Origin: Alviniconcha marisindica
Lineage: Eukaryota; Mollusca; Gastropoda; Provannidae
Direction of reading: 5' to 3'
Assembly: GCA_018857735.1 (NCBI GenBank)
Contig: JABMCL010002254.1
Span: 62,001-126,000, forward strand
Length of the DNA stretch: 64,000 nucleotides
Below the pieces are notes generated by a model, which saw nothing but the letters and a program-made list of their open reading frames with translations, was not told the DNA's origin and made no database searches. Positions 35,501 to 59,934 of the stretch are shown here, in pieces. Positions within the stretch are counted from its first letter, which is position 1. Every line of letters begins with the position of its first letter. A program made the position numbers and the translations under genes.

Positions 35501-38500
35501 TCGATGGTTGACATCCACCTTCGAAAACTCCTGTGGGTACTGCCCTGGACATGCCGGAGTGAAGGGAAATGACGGAGCAGGTAGACTGGCGGGCAAAGCA
35601 ACCATCACAAGTGACTTGCTTCTTGGAAGATCTGAAGTGTTGAGAAGCTTGAGACACTACCTGTAGGCACTAAGCCAAGGACATCACATCGTCAATCACC
35701 TGGAGGAAAGAGGTGTGGAAAGTGGAACATCGTCAATCGCCTGGAGGAAAGAGGTGTGGAAAGTGGAACATCGTCAATCGCCTGGAGGAAAGAGGTGTGG
35801 AAAGTGGAACATCGTCAATCGCCTGGAGGAAAGAGGTGTGGAAAGTGGAACATTGTCAATTGCCTGGAGGAAAGAGATGTGGAAAGTGGAAGTGCTAGAT
35901 GATCTTTCTTGAAAGGATGAGAGAGAGCCATCATCAATCCGATGAACATTGGAACCGTTTCAAAGGAAACAGGGCAACTTATGAGAGATGGGGTGGAGCA
36001 CATATGGGCTTTTCCAAGCACATATATACCATCTTGAACTGAACTGAATTCTCATTTATGCACCAATCTCATCAGCTGAGACTGGAGGATATTGCATTCC
36101 ATTCAAAACATGTGTCAAAGACCTAGGTGTCTACCTGGACAACACGCTATCAATGTACCTGTACATCATACTTGTGTCATTCATCATTTCTTACACTTAG
36201 AAGAATTGCCTTAATCTGATCATCCCTGACTGAAAGCACTACTGCCCAGCTCACTTCCACCTTCATTACATCTAGTTCAGACTATTCAAGATTCAAGATT
36301 ACTTTATTATCTCATCAGAGAAATTAAAACGTGGCTGAACATTAACCACATCACCGTACACAATAACACATACTATATATATTTAAAACTCTAAGAACAG
36401 TTATTGAAAATACAAAAGTTACATAATAAACAAACTAGTAATTTATGTAATTTACACACACACACACACACGCACACACACACACACACGCACACACTGC
36501 TCTGACATTTGAAGGGATTTATCTGTTCGGAAATGCTACTGACTGTAATTGATTTAGGTACGCAAAATCGTCTACCAAATGGAAGAAGCTCATAATGTTT
36601 AGCAAGGACACGGCTGTTGTCATCTACAATCACCCTAGCCTTCCATACCACAGGTTGTTCATAGAACTGACTTAATTGTTCTTGTCTTTCACCCACAACC
36701 TTGCCACACACATTCACCACTTTATTCAGGACACTTTTGCTTTTCACATTCAAGCCTCCAAACCAGCACAGGAACAAAAACGTTAAAACTGATTCAATAC
36801 AACTCCGGCAGAAAGTGCGTAAAACAGCAGCACTGACATTAAGAGATCTCAGCTTTTGAAGGCAAAATATTCTTGGCTGACATTTTGTGAATAAAGTCAG
36901 TGTTTTTGTTAAATTCAGCTTGTTGTCTAAGATATTTGTACTCAGTCACTCTTTCAACATGTATGCCATCAATAAAGTTGGAAGCTTTTTTCTAAAATCA
37001 ACTTGTATGCCATCAATACAGAGATCTGGAATGACAGTTGGAGCTTTTCTAAAATCAACTTGTATGCCATCAATAAAGAGATGTGGAATGACAGTTGGAG
37101 CTTTTCTAAAATCAACTTGTATGCCATCAATACAGAGATGTGGAATGACAGTTGGAGCTTTTCTAAAATCAACTTGTATGCCATCAATACAGAGATGTGG
37201 AATGACAGTTGGAGCTTTTCTAAAATCAATCAGCATTTCCTTTGTTTTCTTTACATTCAAGGGAATTATCCCTGCACCAGTTAATGAACCTTTCAACTTC
37301 AGCAAAATAAACACAATCTGAGTTGGAAAGATCTTCCATTGCAGAATTGTCAGAGTATTATGACTGGTGTTGTGTCAGTGCAGTCATTTGTATAGAGTGT
37401 AAAAAGAATAGGAGATAGGACAGTGCCTTGTGGAGAGCCGGTGGAAATAGAGCGGGAAGACGAGAGTACAGCTTTGTGACGAACTGACTGAGAACGATTG
37501 ACAAGAAAGTCAACAATCCAGAGAATCAGTGTTGGGTTAACGTCGAGATTCAAAAGTTTGCTTGCCATGAGGTGTGGTTGTATGGTACTGAAGGCAGAAG
37601 GAAAGTCAATGAAGAGAATTCGGACAAATAAACCTGGTTTTTCAAGATGTGTATATGCATTCTGCAAAAGAGTGAGTGTTGTGCCTTTGGTGCTTCTGTT
37701 GTGTTTGTACACAAACTGGTAGGGGTGTAAATGGGGCTTCCAAGCAAAGAGGTTTTCCAAGCAAAGGGTCCAGTGTTTTCTTTCAGAGACCATGTGAAAA
37801 ATTGACTGAAAACAACAGAAAACTGGGAAGCACACAATTTCAAAAGTCTTCCACATATGTTGTCAGGACCAATAGCTGTCCTGGTGTTAAGCTTCAAAAA
37901 TGCCCTCAATAATCTTGGCATCAATCTCAAAATCTTCAACATCATCCGCCGCCTTTTCCTGTGGTTCTGATCTCATCTGGTCTAGTTCAGTTTTGAAGTC
38001 TTGAGTGTCAAATCAGCAATAAAAGTGATGCAGTTCATCTGCGTGCTCCTTTTGTTTATCACCTAGCTTGTTTGAACTGTTTAATTTAGGCTCGGTGTGT
38101 CCAGCTAGTATTTTAAGACCCTTCCATGCATCATGCATATTGCCAGTTTGAAACTGAAATTAGTTTTTTTCTTTGTACAGTTTCTTTTATTGTATTGTAA
38201 TTCCATTTTTGCTAGATTGCCAGCAACTGAAATAAACCATCTACAGAGGATCCCAAAACAATGCTGCCAGGTCAGTTCTGAGGAGATGAAAGAGAGAACA
38301 TGTGTCACTACTGCTCCAGGGCTAACACTGGCTACCCATTTCTGCATGAACAGACCACACAGTTGCAACACTGGCCTTCTGTCCCTTTGACAACCCACTG
38401 CTTCCCTACCTTTACTCATCTCCTGACATCTACCTCTAGTACCAGCTCTCTTGCTCACTGACATCCAGTTACATAAACTTTGATACAGTTGCTGGAAGTT

Positions 38501-38772
38501 CCTCAGGGAAAATAAAAATAAAAGCATACAGTCAGTTCTTTCAGTGATCAGGATCCCACTGTCTGGAAGTCACTTCCAACTGCAATCTTTGAGTCAGCTT
38601 TTCTTGCTTCCTATAACTTAGCATAATTTGTCCATAAACTTCAAAACCCACTTCTTCGCAAAATCATTCCTTTGTTCCTGCTGTTAGCCACCTAGCAGAC
38701 CTGTCCAGTAAGGGAATGGGGGGGGGGGGGGGGATGCAAAGAGGGGGGCAAGGCAGGTAGAGAGGGAAGGAA

Positions 38773-38807
<35 letters not shown>

Positions 38808-40636
38808 TTGAAGGGAGGCAGAACTTCATTGTTGTGTTCGTGAGTCTGAATACAGTACGTGCAGTCTTTTGATGTTGCTGGATAAGGTATCCATTTATGT
38901 ATAAAGAAGTATCGATGTATGTCTTGGTATACATAATGCTATATGATCTGAAATGGATGATATTACATGTGTGATTTGAAATATTTTTTTGCACAATACA
39001 TTATATATATATGTAATGTATAGGTGATGCTGTTGAAGTTGATTCATATTATTATGATTGTGTTTGTACAGCACCAGGACCAGGAGGATGCAAAGCGTTT
39101 GAGACTGATGACTTACATGGATTTGGTTTTGATTCTTACTATGGGGTTATTTGTTAAGCTAATTAAATTCCTGAAAATTCAACATTCTGTGATGTTGTGT
39201 ATGCAAGATGAGCAAGCAGTTGAAAAGACTGTTGTACGTTGTTTTGTTGTTGGGGTTTTGTTGGGTCAATAGGGGTTGGTTCTCAGCACGCACACAGTGG
39301 ATCAAGTGCAATTTATACTTTGGTGAAGCAAGAACATCTGCATGTACTGCACAGTATTCTGAAAATAAGCACACTGCAAAGTAAAAACAAATAAATAAGT
39401 AGAATACTGTTGATCTTTTTGTGCTGAAGGAGATAGCCAGTGTCTGGTAGGTTGGCCTAGTTCAAGTCATCTGTTACGTAAGTCCAGACACCCCCCTTCT
39501 CATCCCCTGTGGTTCTATCACATTTTCCAGTGTGATCTAAACCTGCCACAGTATAATGGCCTGCTTTACCTTTGCCACCTGCCAGCAGAAACCTTCACAG
39601 GTGAACAGCATGCACATGCCACGTTACCATACAGATCCAATTGTAATAGTATAACAGCCTGGTTTACACTTGCCATCTGCCAGTAAGGACCCTCACGGGT
39701 GAACAGAATGTGCAAGTGCCATATTAGTACTAGTACTACACAGATTCCAGCCTAATGGTATTACTATCATGGTCTGCTTTACCTTTGCAGTCTGCCAGTA
39801 AGGACCTCCACGGGTGAACAGAGTGTAGTGGTACTGGTCAAACCAGCCAACATCAAAGAAACGATCCATGCTGATGGTCAGCATGTAGGGACGTCCATCG
39901 CCTCTCACTTTCATCAGCAGATGTGTGAATGGTGTCCAGTCATGCGCAGCTTCCCGCTTGAATGACAACTATGGGCAAAAATAAGTTAATAGTTGGACAA
40001 AATGGCCATTAAGTATGAAGACCAGTATTAATTCCAAAGGCCAAGGTTCACATTTGTCACGATACTTTTAGCCGTTAACCTTCACTGCTCCCCACTGCGG
40101 AGTGCACAGTCCCCACTTTGTAGGTGATGATACAACCTGTACCTGCAATTACTGAACATCCCTGTCCCTACATCATGGGTGCTGTTATAACCTACACTTG
40201 GATTTAGGGAACATATATATATCCCTGTTCATAACTCATGGGTGGTTTGATAACCCATACTTGGGTTTAGTAAATATCCCTGTCCCTACATTATGAGTAA
40301 GGGTGATGTAATAACCCTATCCCTGCATTATGAGTAAGGGTGATGTAATAACCCTATCCCTGTCCCTGCATTATGAGTAAGGGTGATGTAATAACCTAAA
40401 CTTGGATTAATTAATATCCCTGTCCCTATATTAAGGGTGGTGTTACACCTTCAACTTAGATTTTGTGAATATGTATCTCTGTCCTTTAAAAAAAATTTTT
40501 ATAGGTGATTTGACAACCCACACTTGGATTTAGTGAATATCCCTGTTCATGCATGTTGTCTAGCTTATAACTCATATTCTTTTATGCAAGCGTTTCAGTC
40601 TATCTATCTATATATATCTATATATATCTATATATA

Positions 40637-40692
<56 letters not shown>

Positions 40693-41898
40693 GTTTCAGT
40701 CATATATATGCCTACAGTCTCTACTTTATGAGTGACTAATATTCTTTTATGCAAGGGTTTCAGTCAATATATATGCCTACAGTCTCTACTTTATGTGTGA
40801 CTAATATTCTTTTATGCATCGTTTCAGTCAGTATATATGCCTACAGTCTCTACTTTATGTGTGACTAATATTCTTTTATGCAAGGGTTTCAGTCAATATA
40901 TATGCCTACAGTCTCTACTTTACAGGGACACAGAAGTGTTTGAACAGGTTGTCTTAAAATTGTGAACAGCAATGTACAGCTGCACATAAAATCTGTTAAA
41001 AACAGCAATATTATTATTAATGGAAAACTGAAATCAATCTAACATTGGCATTGCATACATTACTACATGATAGACACATGCATGTAAGTATACAGATTCT
41101 ACAGTCACACCTACATATGATGCTATGCACTTACAATCTTGGATGGTCTTATGTTAAAGCAGCAATATATATAACAACTCTATACTGTGTACATATGCAC
41201 AGATTCTACAGTCATCCCCACAGAGCCTCACACGCACCATGGAAAGGTACACAGACTTGGTGGGCAGCCATGTGTAACATATAATTACAATAGCCAGTGC
41301 CCTTGGCAACTCTCTCTCTATATATATAATGTACAAATTCTAGTCACCCCATGGAAACAGTGGGCCATAGACTTACAAACTTGGTGGGTGATCGTATGTT
41401 GCAGTAGCCAGTGCGCTTGACAACTCCATCTTTGGGCACCTGCTGAGACAGGTGGCCGTGAAAAAGTGCCGTGTTGTTCCTTGAGAAAGTAAGGTTTCCT
41501 TGACTGAAGCCTTCACTGTTGTCCCGGTCAGAGGTCACCAGCCACTCTTCCACGCTCTGTCGCTCGTGGAACTTCCATACATATTCATAGTCTTCATGCT
41601 GGATGTCAAAGACATTCTGATCGGCTGTGAATTTTTCTTTCATCTCCTCACACCACATGCCCATTTCTGAGCCGATCATCTTCACCCCGTCCTTGACCAT
41701 CTTTGTCTTTGGCAACTTGACTGGTTTTCTGTACCCGGCCTTTTTATCCCTCTCCCATACACTCATGCAGGCCACCTGCTGCCTCAGCACTGCGTGCAAG
41801 TGAGAGCCGTGAGAGCCGTGAGGGCGCCAGGCTACGCTGGCTACGTTACATCTACACAGCAGCTTGCTGCAGCCCAGCCACACAAAGTGCTGCACCAT
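31663..41898 (-). CDS. NDUFAF1: Complex I intermediate-associated protein 30 (NDUFAF1), complete, three exons
   Basis: Mitochondrial matrix chaperone for assembly of the membrane arm of NADH:ubiquinone oxidoreductase (family knowledge). Exons 41898-41377, 39968-39783 and 31887-31663, both introns phase 0 with GT-AG ends, give 310 residues; human is 327. Start: ATG at 41898, opening [20 protein letters not shown], an Arg/Cys/His-rich stretch free of acidic residues for about 45 positions, as expected of a mitochondrial presequence. The CIA30 domain follows: [37 protein letters not shown], then [20 protein letters not shown] and [12 protein letters not shown], then [32 protein letters not shown] and EDFAYEMYE. 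Gene partners: divergent from CHP1 across 3.6 kb and convergent with GNPNAT1. Oddity: 3' ends of exons 1 and 2, with their splice donors, recur as degenerate tandem copies in the introns. First AATAAA hexamers downstream of the stop lie in the 30.06-31.02 kb array. Confidence 0.95.
31888..33107. other. NDUFAF1 intron 2, left part
   Basis: GTGCG-rich stretch at 31985-32020 and (GA)n at 32524-32580. No other signal. Confidence 0.45.
32524..32580. repeat. (GA)n microsatellite
   Basis: Long GA run; the poly-Arg-Glu frame over it is spurious. Confidence 0.97.
33108..33735. repeat. 37-bp minisatellite in NDUFAF1 intron 2
   Basis: About 17 units of GATTCTGGATTAAAGCTTTA then GATGGCATCACTGCACT, with T/G and A/T variants that alternate non-randomly. 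Confidence 0.97.
33770..34310. repeat. Degenerate repeats derived from NDUFAF1 exon 2 end, distant block
   Basis: TAATGGCCTGCTGTACCTTT, GCCAATTGCCAG and TCCACAGGTGAACTGAGTGT match the exon 2 3' end and its donor at 39769-39835. On the minus strand near 33985-33940 the coding frame persists as [12 protein letters not shown] then GTAC. The right part, 34150-34300, has condensed into three 50-bp units of GAGTGTGTATATACCATGCT type. Confidence 0.8.
34647..34878. repeat. 77-bp triplication inside the family B LINE
   Basis: AGACAAATCTGCTAAAGCTG starts units at 34647, 34724 and 34801. Confidence 0.96.
35689..35895. repeat. 41-bp tandem repeat inside the family B LINE
   Basis: About five units of CGTCAATCGCCTGGAGGAAA then GAGGTGTGGAAAGTGGAACA. 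Confidence 0.96.
36050..36280 (+). mobile_element. CR1-like LINE fragment
   Basis: [16 protein letters not shown] near 36110 is the RT C-terminal VKxLGVxLDxxLxM motif; the following DNA keeps the CR1 thumb reading in shifted frames. Confidence 0.7.
36285..37985 (-). mobile_element. Rex1/CR1-like LINE, most of the RT, family D
   Basis: Minus strand, N to [18 protein letters not shown] near 37880, [20 protein letters not shown] near 37700, [18 protein letters not shown] near 37600 (palm, DF.SAF), [20 protein letters not shown] near 37430, then the region holding the YxDD box is damaged; [20 protein letters not shown] near 37250; [13 protein letters not shown] C-terminus to 36490. The 3' terminus ATAATAAAGTAATCTTGAAT with repeated ATCTTGA at 36285-36310 is typical of Rex1-like elements. 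A (CA)n lies at 36458-36497. Confidence 0.85.
36958..37230. repeat. 57-bp (19-codon) tandem repeat inside LINE RT
   Basis: Four to five in-frame copies of [19 protein letters not shown] on the minus strand. DNA unit starts CTTGTATGCCATCAATACAG. Confidence 0.96.
38165..38700 (+). mobile_element. CR1-like LINE 3' part
   Basis: [19 protein letters not shown] near 38237 matches the RIQNxAARxI region of CR1; [17 protein letters not shown] near 38550 and [13 protein letters not shown] near 38640 match the ORF end. Several stops. Poly-G at 38718 and (GT)n at 38777-38804 follow. Confidence 0.65.
38990..39544. other. NDUFAF1 intron 2, unassigned
   Basis: A short + strand frame at 39024-39272 has no recognised similarity and no repeat origin. 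No other signal. Confidence 0.35.
39545..39782. repeat. Tandem copies of NDUFAF1 exon 2 end in the adjacent intron
   Basis: Two copies, start near 39556 and 39655, precede the real exon end (aligned start 39769), period about 99-114 bp. Shared: CTGCCAGTAAGGACC, ACGGGTGAACAG and the donor complement TTTACCTTTGC. On the minus strand they read [12 protein letters not shown] and [13 protein letters not shown], the latter with an intact GTAAAG donor. Confidence 0.88.
39783..39968 (-). CDS. NDUFAF1: NDUFAF1 exon 2 (CIA30 core)
   Basis: Acceptor TTTTTGCCCATAG, donor GTAAAGCAG; 62 codons from [18 protein letters not shown] through [15 protein letters not shown] to [12 protein letters not shown]. The two strongest CIA30 signatures, VRGDGRPY and FTRGGPYWQ, are here. 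About 50 bp at its 3' end are repeated downstream in the intron. Confidence 0.95.
40060..40560. repeat. Degenerate repeat in NDUFAF1 intron 1
   Basis: ATCCCTGTCCCTACATTATG, GGGTGATGTAATAACC and ACTTGGATTTAGTGAATAT recur about six times with spacing of roughly 50-90 bp. Confidence 0.8.
40598..40690. repeat. (TA)n/(TATC)n microsatellite
   Basis: CTATATATAT units grading into a pure TA run. Confidence 0.95.
40691..40930. repeat. About 65-bp tandem repeat
   Basis: Four units of GTTTCAGTCAATATATATGC, CTACAGTCTCTACTTTATG and TGACTAATATTCTTTTATGC. Confidence 0.93.
41080..41376. repeat. Degenerate copies of NDUFAF1 exon 1 end in the following intron
   Basis: 41250-41312 matches the exon end 41371-41430: CTTGGTGGGCAGCCATGTG and TAGCCAGTGCCCTTGGCAAC versus CTTGGTGGGTGATCGTATG and TAGCCAGTGCGCTTGACAAC. 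41129-41168 is a second copy that keeps the complement of a GTAAGT donor, CACTTACAATCTTGGATGG. Flanking blocks GATTCTACAGTCA repeat with them. Confidence 0.82.
41377..41898 (-). CDS. NDUFAF1: NDUFAF1 exon 1 (presequence and start of the CIA30 domain)
   Basis: 174 codons from ATG at 41898 to the Phe codon before donor GTAAGTCTATGG. A GTG codon eight codons upstream continues the frame but is an unlikely start. The C-terminal part encodes [18 protein letters not shown], whose DNA recurs in the following intron. Confidence 0.93.
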
Positions 41899-42235
41899 TG
41901 TTCTCAGCTGTAACTGCTGCACTGCTTCACAGCACTGCCACCTGAACAGTTATCAAATGCATGGTTATAAGTATGGTTATGGGGGGGGGGGGGGGACATA
42001 CTTATCGTACAAAAGGTTTTACAGAGAACTCAAGTTCATAAAAGTAAGTGTCATTAAATTTCAACATTGTTTTCTTCTGGCAAGTGTCATTCATGACAAT
42101 GATGACTATTGGCAAGTTTTATTCAGATTCTATTACTGCATTAGTAGCTTAGGGCTGCATAAATGTGCAAAAAACTGTAGTGGTACATGTACTGCTTTTT
42201 GGGGGGAGAGGGGGGCTGTTGGGGGGGCTCATTCT
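41899..42235 (-). promoter_or_regulatory. 5' flank of NDUFAF1
   Basis: Immediate upstream sequence of the start codon on the minus strand, with a poly-G tract (+ strand) at 41980-41995. No TATA box or defined element is claimed; the role is inferred from position. Confidence 0.35.
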
Positions 42236-42650
42236 GCACTGCAGCCCCACCTCCGGCCACACCCAGGGCTCATTCCGCACCGCAGCCCCACCTCTGGCCA
42301 CACCCAGGGCTCATTCCGCACCGCAGCCCCACCTCCGGCCACACCCAGGGCTCATTCCGCACCGCAGCCCCACCTCCGGCCACACCCAGGGCTCATTCCG
42401 CACCGCAGCCCCACCTCCGGCCACACCCAGGGCTCATTCCGCACCGCAGCCCCACCTCCGGCCACACCCAGGGCTCATTCCGCACCGCAGCCCCACCCCG
42501 GCCACACCCATGGCTCATTCTGCACTGCAGCCCCACCTCCAGCCACACCCAGGGCTCATTCCGCACTGCAGCCCCACCCAGGGCTCATTCCGCACACTGC
42601 AGCCCCACCTCTGGCCACACCCAGGGCTCATTCCGCACACTGCATCCCCA
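42236..42650. repeat. 41-bp GC-rich minisatellite upstream of NDUFAF1
   Basis: About ten units of GCAGCCCCACCTCCGGCCAC then ACCCAGGGCTCATTCCGCAC. 41 is not a multiple of three, yet all three + frames lack stops, so 192-287-residue frames appear in parallel; these are not genes. It starts about 340 bp upstream of the ATG. Confidence 0.97.
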
Positions 42651-43139
42651 CCCCCAGAAGTCTACAGGAGGAGATGTCAGATCGCTGGTGGGCTGCCATC
42701 CGAAAGAAACATTGCCCTGCTGCCTAGTTACTTCGGTGGTGTTCAGTAGTGCCTGTTCTGATTGAACATATAATGCAGGACACTACTTACTGTGCCCCCT
42801 ACTGACGACAATGTTAGCTAAGTCAGTCAGACTGAGTGAACATCCCCTCCAGAGACGACAGACCGCCACTACATCCCTCCACCAATCCTCCTATGTGGAC
42901 TCTCTGAATCTGATGCTGAGGGCTTTGATCAGAACTGCCTCAGGCAAAGGAAGGAGGGAGGAACACCGAGACTGAGACCACCACGAGAGCATGGCATGAA
43001 GGGCTACAGAAGCTGAGGCTTTAAAAAAATTTTAATTTATGTAGTGATCAATGAGGATGAGGATGATAACTGATGATGTAATGGCGGTCCATTTTGGTTT
43101 GAGACTACTTAACAGGGACACAGACCACTCTTATTGTCA
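42651..43139. other. Divergent intergenic region, nothing recognised
   Basis: No coding exon or repeat identified between the 41-bp array and the SINE. Confidence 0.4.
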
Positions 43140-43410
43140 TAATTGTCCTGGTGTTAACCAGGCCCGGGAACTGCGGCACCTGCAGTGTTGGTCAAGTAAT
43201 TAGAGCAAAACTCTAAACAACGCATCCATGAAGTGGATAAAGCTCGACTGTGTAGTTCCAGCCTTCCCGCTGGGCCCATAGCACTCCCATCTCTGGGTAG
43301 GAGCCAGCCAGGGCTGAAAAATCCATGACTCTGATGGGATTCAAACCCAAGACCTTCCGACCCGCAGTCCGACATGCTAACCATTACGCTATGGGGGCTG
43401 GTTGTACTGG
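43140..43410 (-). mobile_element. tRNA-derived SINE
   Basis: On the minus strand the head carries an A box TAGCGTAATGGTTAGCATG (43391-43373) and a B box GGGTTTGAATCCC (43347-43335), as in Pol III promoters of tRNA-type SINEs, followed by about 200 bp of unrelated body. It is not a functional tRNA: no complete cloverleaf or CCA-side stem was found. Confidence 0.8.
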
Positions 43411-43604
43411 TATTTTAATTTTGTCATCATACCTATTTCTTTTGTTGTTGTTTTTTGGTTTTTAATTTTAACCAGTATATCACTGAGCTACCTGGATGTC
43501 ACACACCTGTACACACAAAACTCAGCCCCCTTCCTGAAGCCAAGCAGATCTTCCCTTTGGTTTCACCATGTTTACTTCTTTTGACTCCTTTTGTTGTATG
43601 AGCT

Positions 43605-43760
43605 TTGACACACTACCTGCACGCACAAAGCCAAGGACATGACACCATCGATCACCTAGTGGAAGAAAGAGGCATGAAAAGAAGGCTCAACAGTTTTCCT
43701 TGATAGGACAAGAAAGGGTCATTGGCAATTAAGCAAACATTGGAACTGTTTCTGTCCTGA
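43605..43760 (+). mobile_element. Family B LINE 3' end remnant
   Basis: AAGCCAAGGACATGACACCA, TCGATCACCTAGTGGAAGAA and ACATTGGAACTGTTTC match 35670-35960 in order. Confidence 0.7.
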
Positions 43761-43904
43761 TCTCAACATTGCTGACCTAACTTGAAAATATTGAAGTTAG
43801 ACATGATGACACTGTTCACTTGCTGTGTTCCTCAGGGGTTCTAAACATTCATTCACAAAGATCATGGGGATAAATCATGGCACCAAGCTCCATGCAGGCT
43901 GGCC

Positions 43905-44175
43905 CATGATCAGACAGTTCATTCAGTACCTTGAGCAGTCTTTGGAACCAAGCTCCATGATCAGACAGCAGCCATGGTCAGACAGTTCATTCAGTACCTT
44001 GAGCAGTCTTTGGAACCAAGCTCCATGATCAGACAGCCCATGGTCAGACAGTTCATTCAGTACCTTGAGCAGTCTTTGGAACCAAGCTCCATGATCAGAC
44101 AGCCCATGGTCAGACAGTTCATTCAGTACCTTGAGCAGTTTTTGGAACCAAGCTCCATGATCAGACAGCCCAGGG
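43905..44175. repeat. 66-bp minisatellite
   Basis: Four units of TCAGACAGTTCATTCAGTAC, CTTGAGCAGTCTTTGGAACC and AAGCTCCATGATCAGACAGC, the first slightly longer. Confidence 0.96.
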
Positions 44176-44329
44176 AGTACCCCAGCCATTGCAATCATTT
44201 ATTGTAAAGTCTCTATATTTTATAAGTTATTTTATGCACCATTTTACTATTTTTAGTCTTTTACAAGTACTTGTTTTATATTAGTGTAATTAATTATGTA
44301 TTCTGAGATTGCTTATATATATGTTAATA

Positions 44330-44450
44330 AATGTAAATGGTATATATTATGTACACGTATGTGAACAAGCGCACTGAGCTCGCTCATGGGGAATAGTGCT
44401 ACAGAAAATTTATGTATTATTATTATTATTATTAATATTATTATTATCAA
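44330..44450 (+). mobile_element. Retroposon 3' tail with (ATT)n
   Basis: AAGCGCACTGAGCTCGCTCA, GAATAGTGCTACAGAAAATT and an ATT run. The order resembles the tail of the SINE at 58.8 kb (GCGCAGTGAGTCTGC, GAATAGCACTATATAAAA). Confidence 0.5.
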
Positions 44451-44737
44451 ACTCTATGCAGGTTGTTCCATGATTGGAGAGCCCATGGAATACCCTAGTC
44501 CCTGGGGCCCAGTTAAAATGAATGTGAGATGCGAGACTCAGAGAGGTCTAAGAAGTTTGTCTCCTCTCACGGGTTCCTGTAGCTGTACCATCTTCTTCCT
44601 GTCAAGCACTGCGCTGTTAGTGTTAGAGCATTGCAAGTCCTGCAGCTATGTGTGTTTAAAATGTGGTCATGGTCAGTACCTTGGGTGTTATTAAAACTTT
44701 TTTTAAACACAGCTGACCTAAAGTTGTCACGGTATTT

Positions 44738-45062
44738 TAAACGCCATTTAACATTTTGGGTCACAAATTTCAACAGAATCATTCATACAGGGTATAGCGA
44801 ATGAACAAAAGTGAGTTCGATTACACATATTACACTTACAGTCTGTAATTAGTGTAAATGGGGGAAGTACAAGGTCGATTGTTTTGCCGACATCCGCACT
44901 CAGGTCGTCAGGAAGCGAGCACGGTTACTCGGAAATTATATCAAACATCAATGGAGCGTACACACACTGAAGCCAGTGAAGGACACAAATAATGATATGA
45001 CCCTGTATCAGTGTATGCTTCCTTGGATATTACCTCCGACCGTCTCCTTGGATTTTACCGAT
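44738..45062 (+). repeat. Dispersed repeat R1, second plus copy
   Basis: Same ordered blocks as 1471-1872, including TTTGGGTCACAAATTTCA, TAGCGAATGAAC, GGTTACTCGGAAATTA and CTTGGATATTACC. It ends about 400 bp upstream of the CHP1 start. Confidence 0.7.
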
Positions 45063-45458
45063 AGATCTACTATCTAGCTACCGTCAACAACCACTCCACA
45101 TTTCCAGTCCAGCTGAGTGTTGCTTTACTTCCACGGAAACCGTAGGCTTTTTAGGGACGGGAGCCCAGTACGACCACCTCAACTTTCACACAGCTCCTGA
45201 GCTCTGTTCCAGTCTGGAGTGCGTTCCCCTGTGTTAGGCCTTTGGCTATAAATTTAAAAAAGGAGAGAAAAAAAGACACATGTCTGACAACTGCATGATT
45301 TACATTTAAGAATACTAATTTGAAGCTATCCTTAAATTGACAAGAAGTTTTTTTCTCCTCTTTTCTTATATTTTGATCCCTTACTGAAATAACCCATGAA
45401 AAGGTTTTGAGAGAGTAAGACCATGACCTTTAAGGTCAAAGGTCAACCGCCAAACAAA
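45063..45458 (+). promoter_or_regulatory. 5' flank and probable 5' UTR of CHP1
   Basis: Mixed-composition sequence ahead of the ATG with no repeat recognised. No TATA box or initiator is claimed; position only. Confidence 0.35.
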
Positions 45459-59884
<14,426 letters not shown>

Positions 59885-59934
59885 GTGACTCATGTCTCTT
59901 CAACTTGCTGTTAAGTCTGAGGATGTGGTTTGCA

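Larger units (their letters stand above)
34535..36015 (+). mobile_element. Decayed LINE, family B (RT thumb, RNase H, 3' end)
   Basis: [12 protein letters not shown] and [10 protein letters not shown] near 34660-34870, [20 protein letters not shown] near 34875, [14 protein letters not shown] near 35023, [15 protein letters not shown] near 35250, [18 protein letters not shown] near 35430, [20 protein letters not shown] near 35530. Related to the minus copy at 7.86-9.67 kb. Stops near 34690 and 35370 and two internal tandem expansions break it. Confidence 0.85.

Noticed and set aside
39024..39272. Possible small gene on the + strand
   Set aside because: 82 codons, no recognised similarity, inside an antisense NDUFAF1 intron; left unassigned.
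41864..42765. Proline/histidine-rich frames of 192-287 codons
   Set aside because: Three overlapping frames over the 41-bp array, none with a conserved domain; the array lies upstream of NDUFAF1.
43335..43395. Genuine tRNA gene on the minus strand
   Set aside because: A and B boxes head a SINE-like body; no complete cloverleaf.
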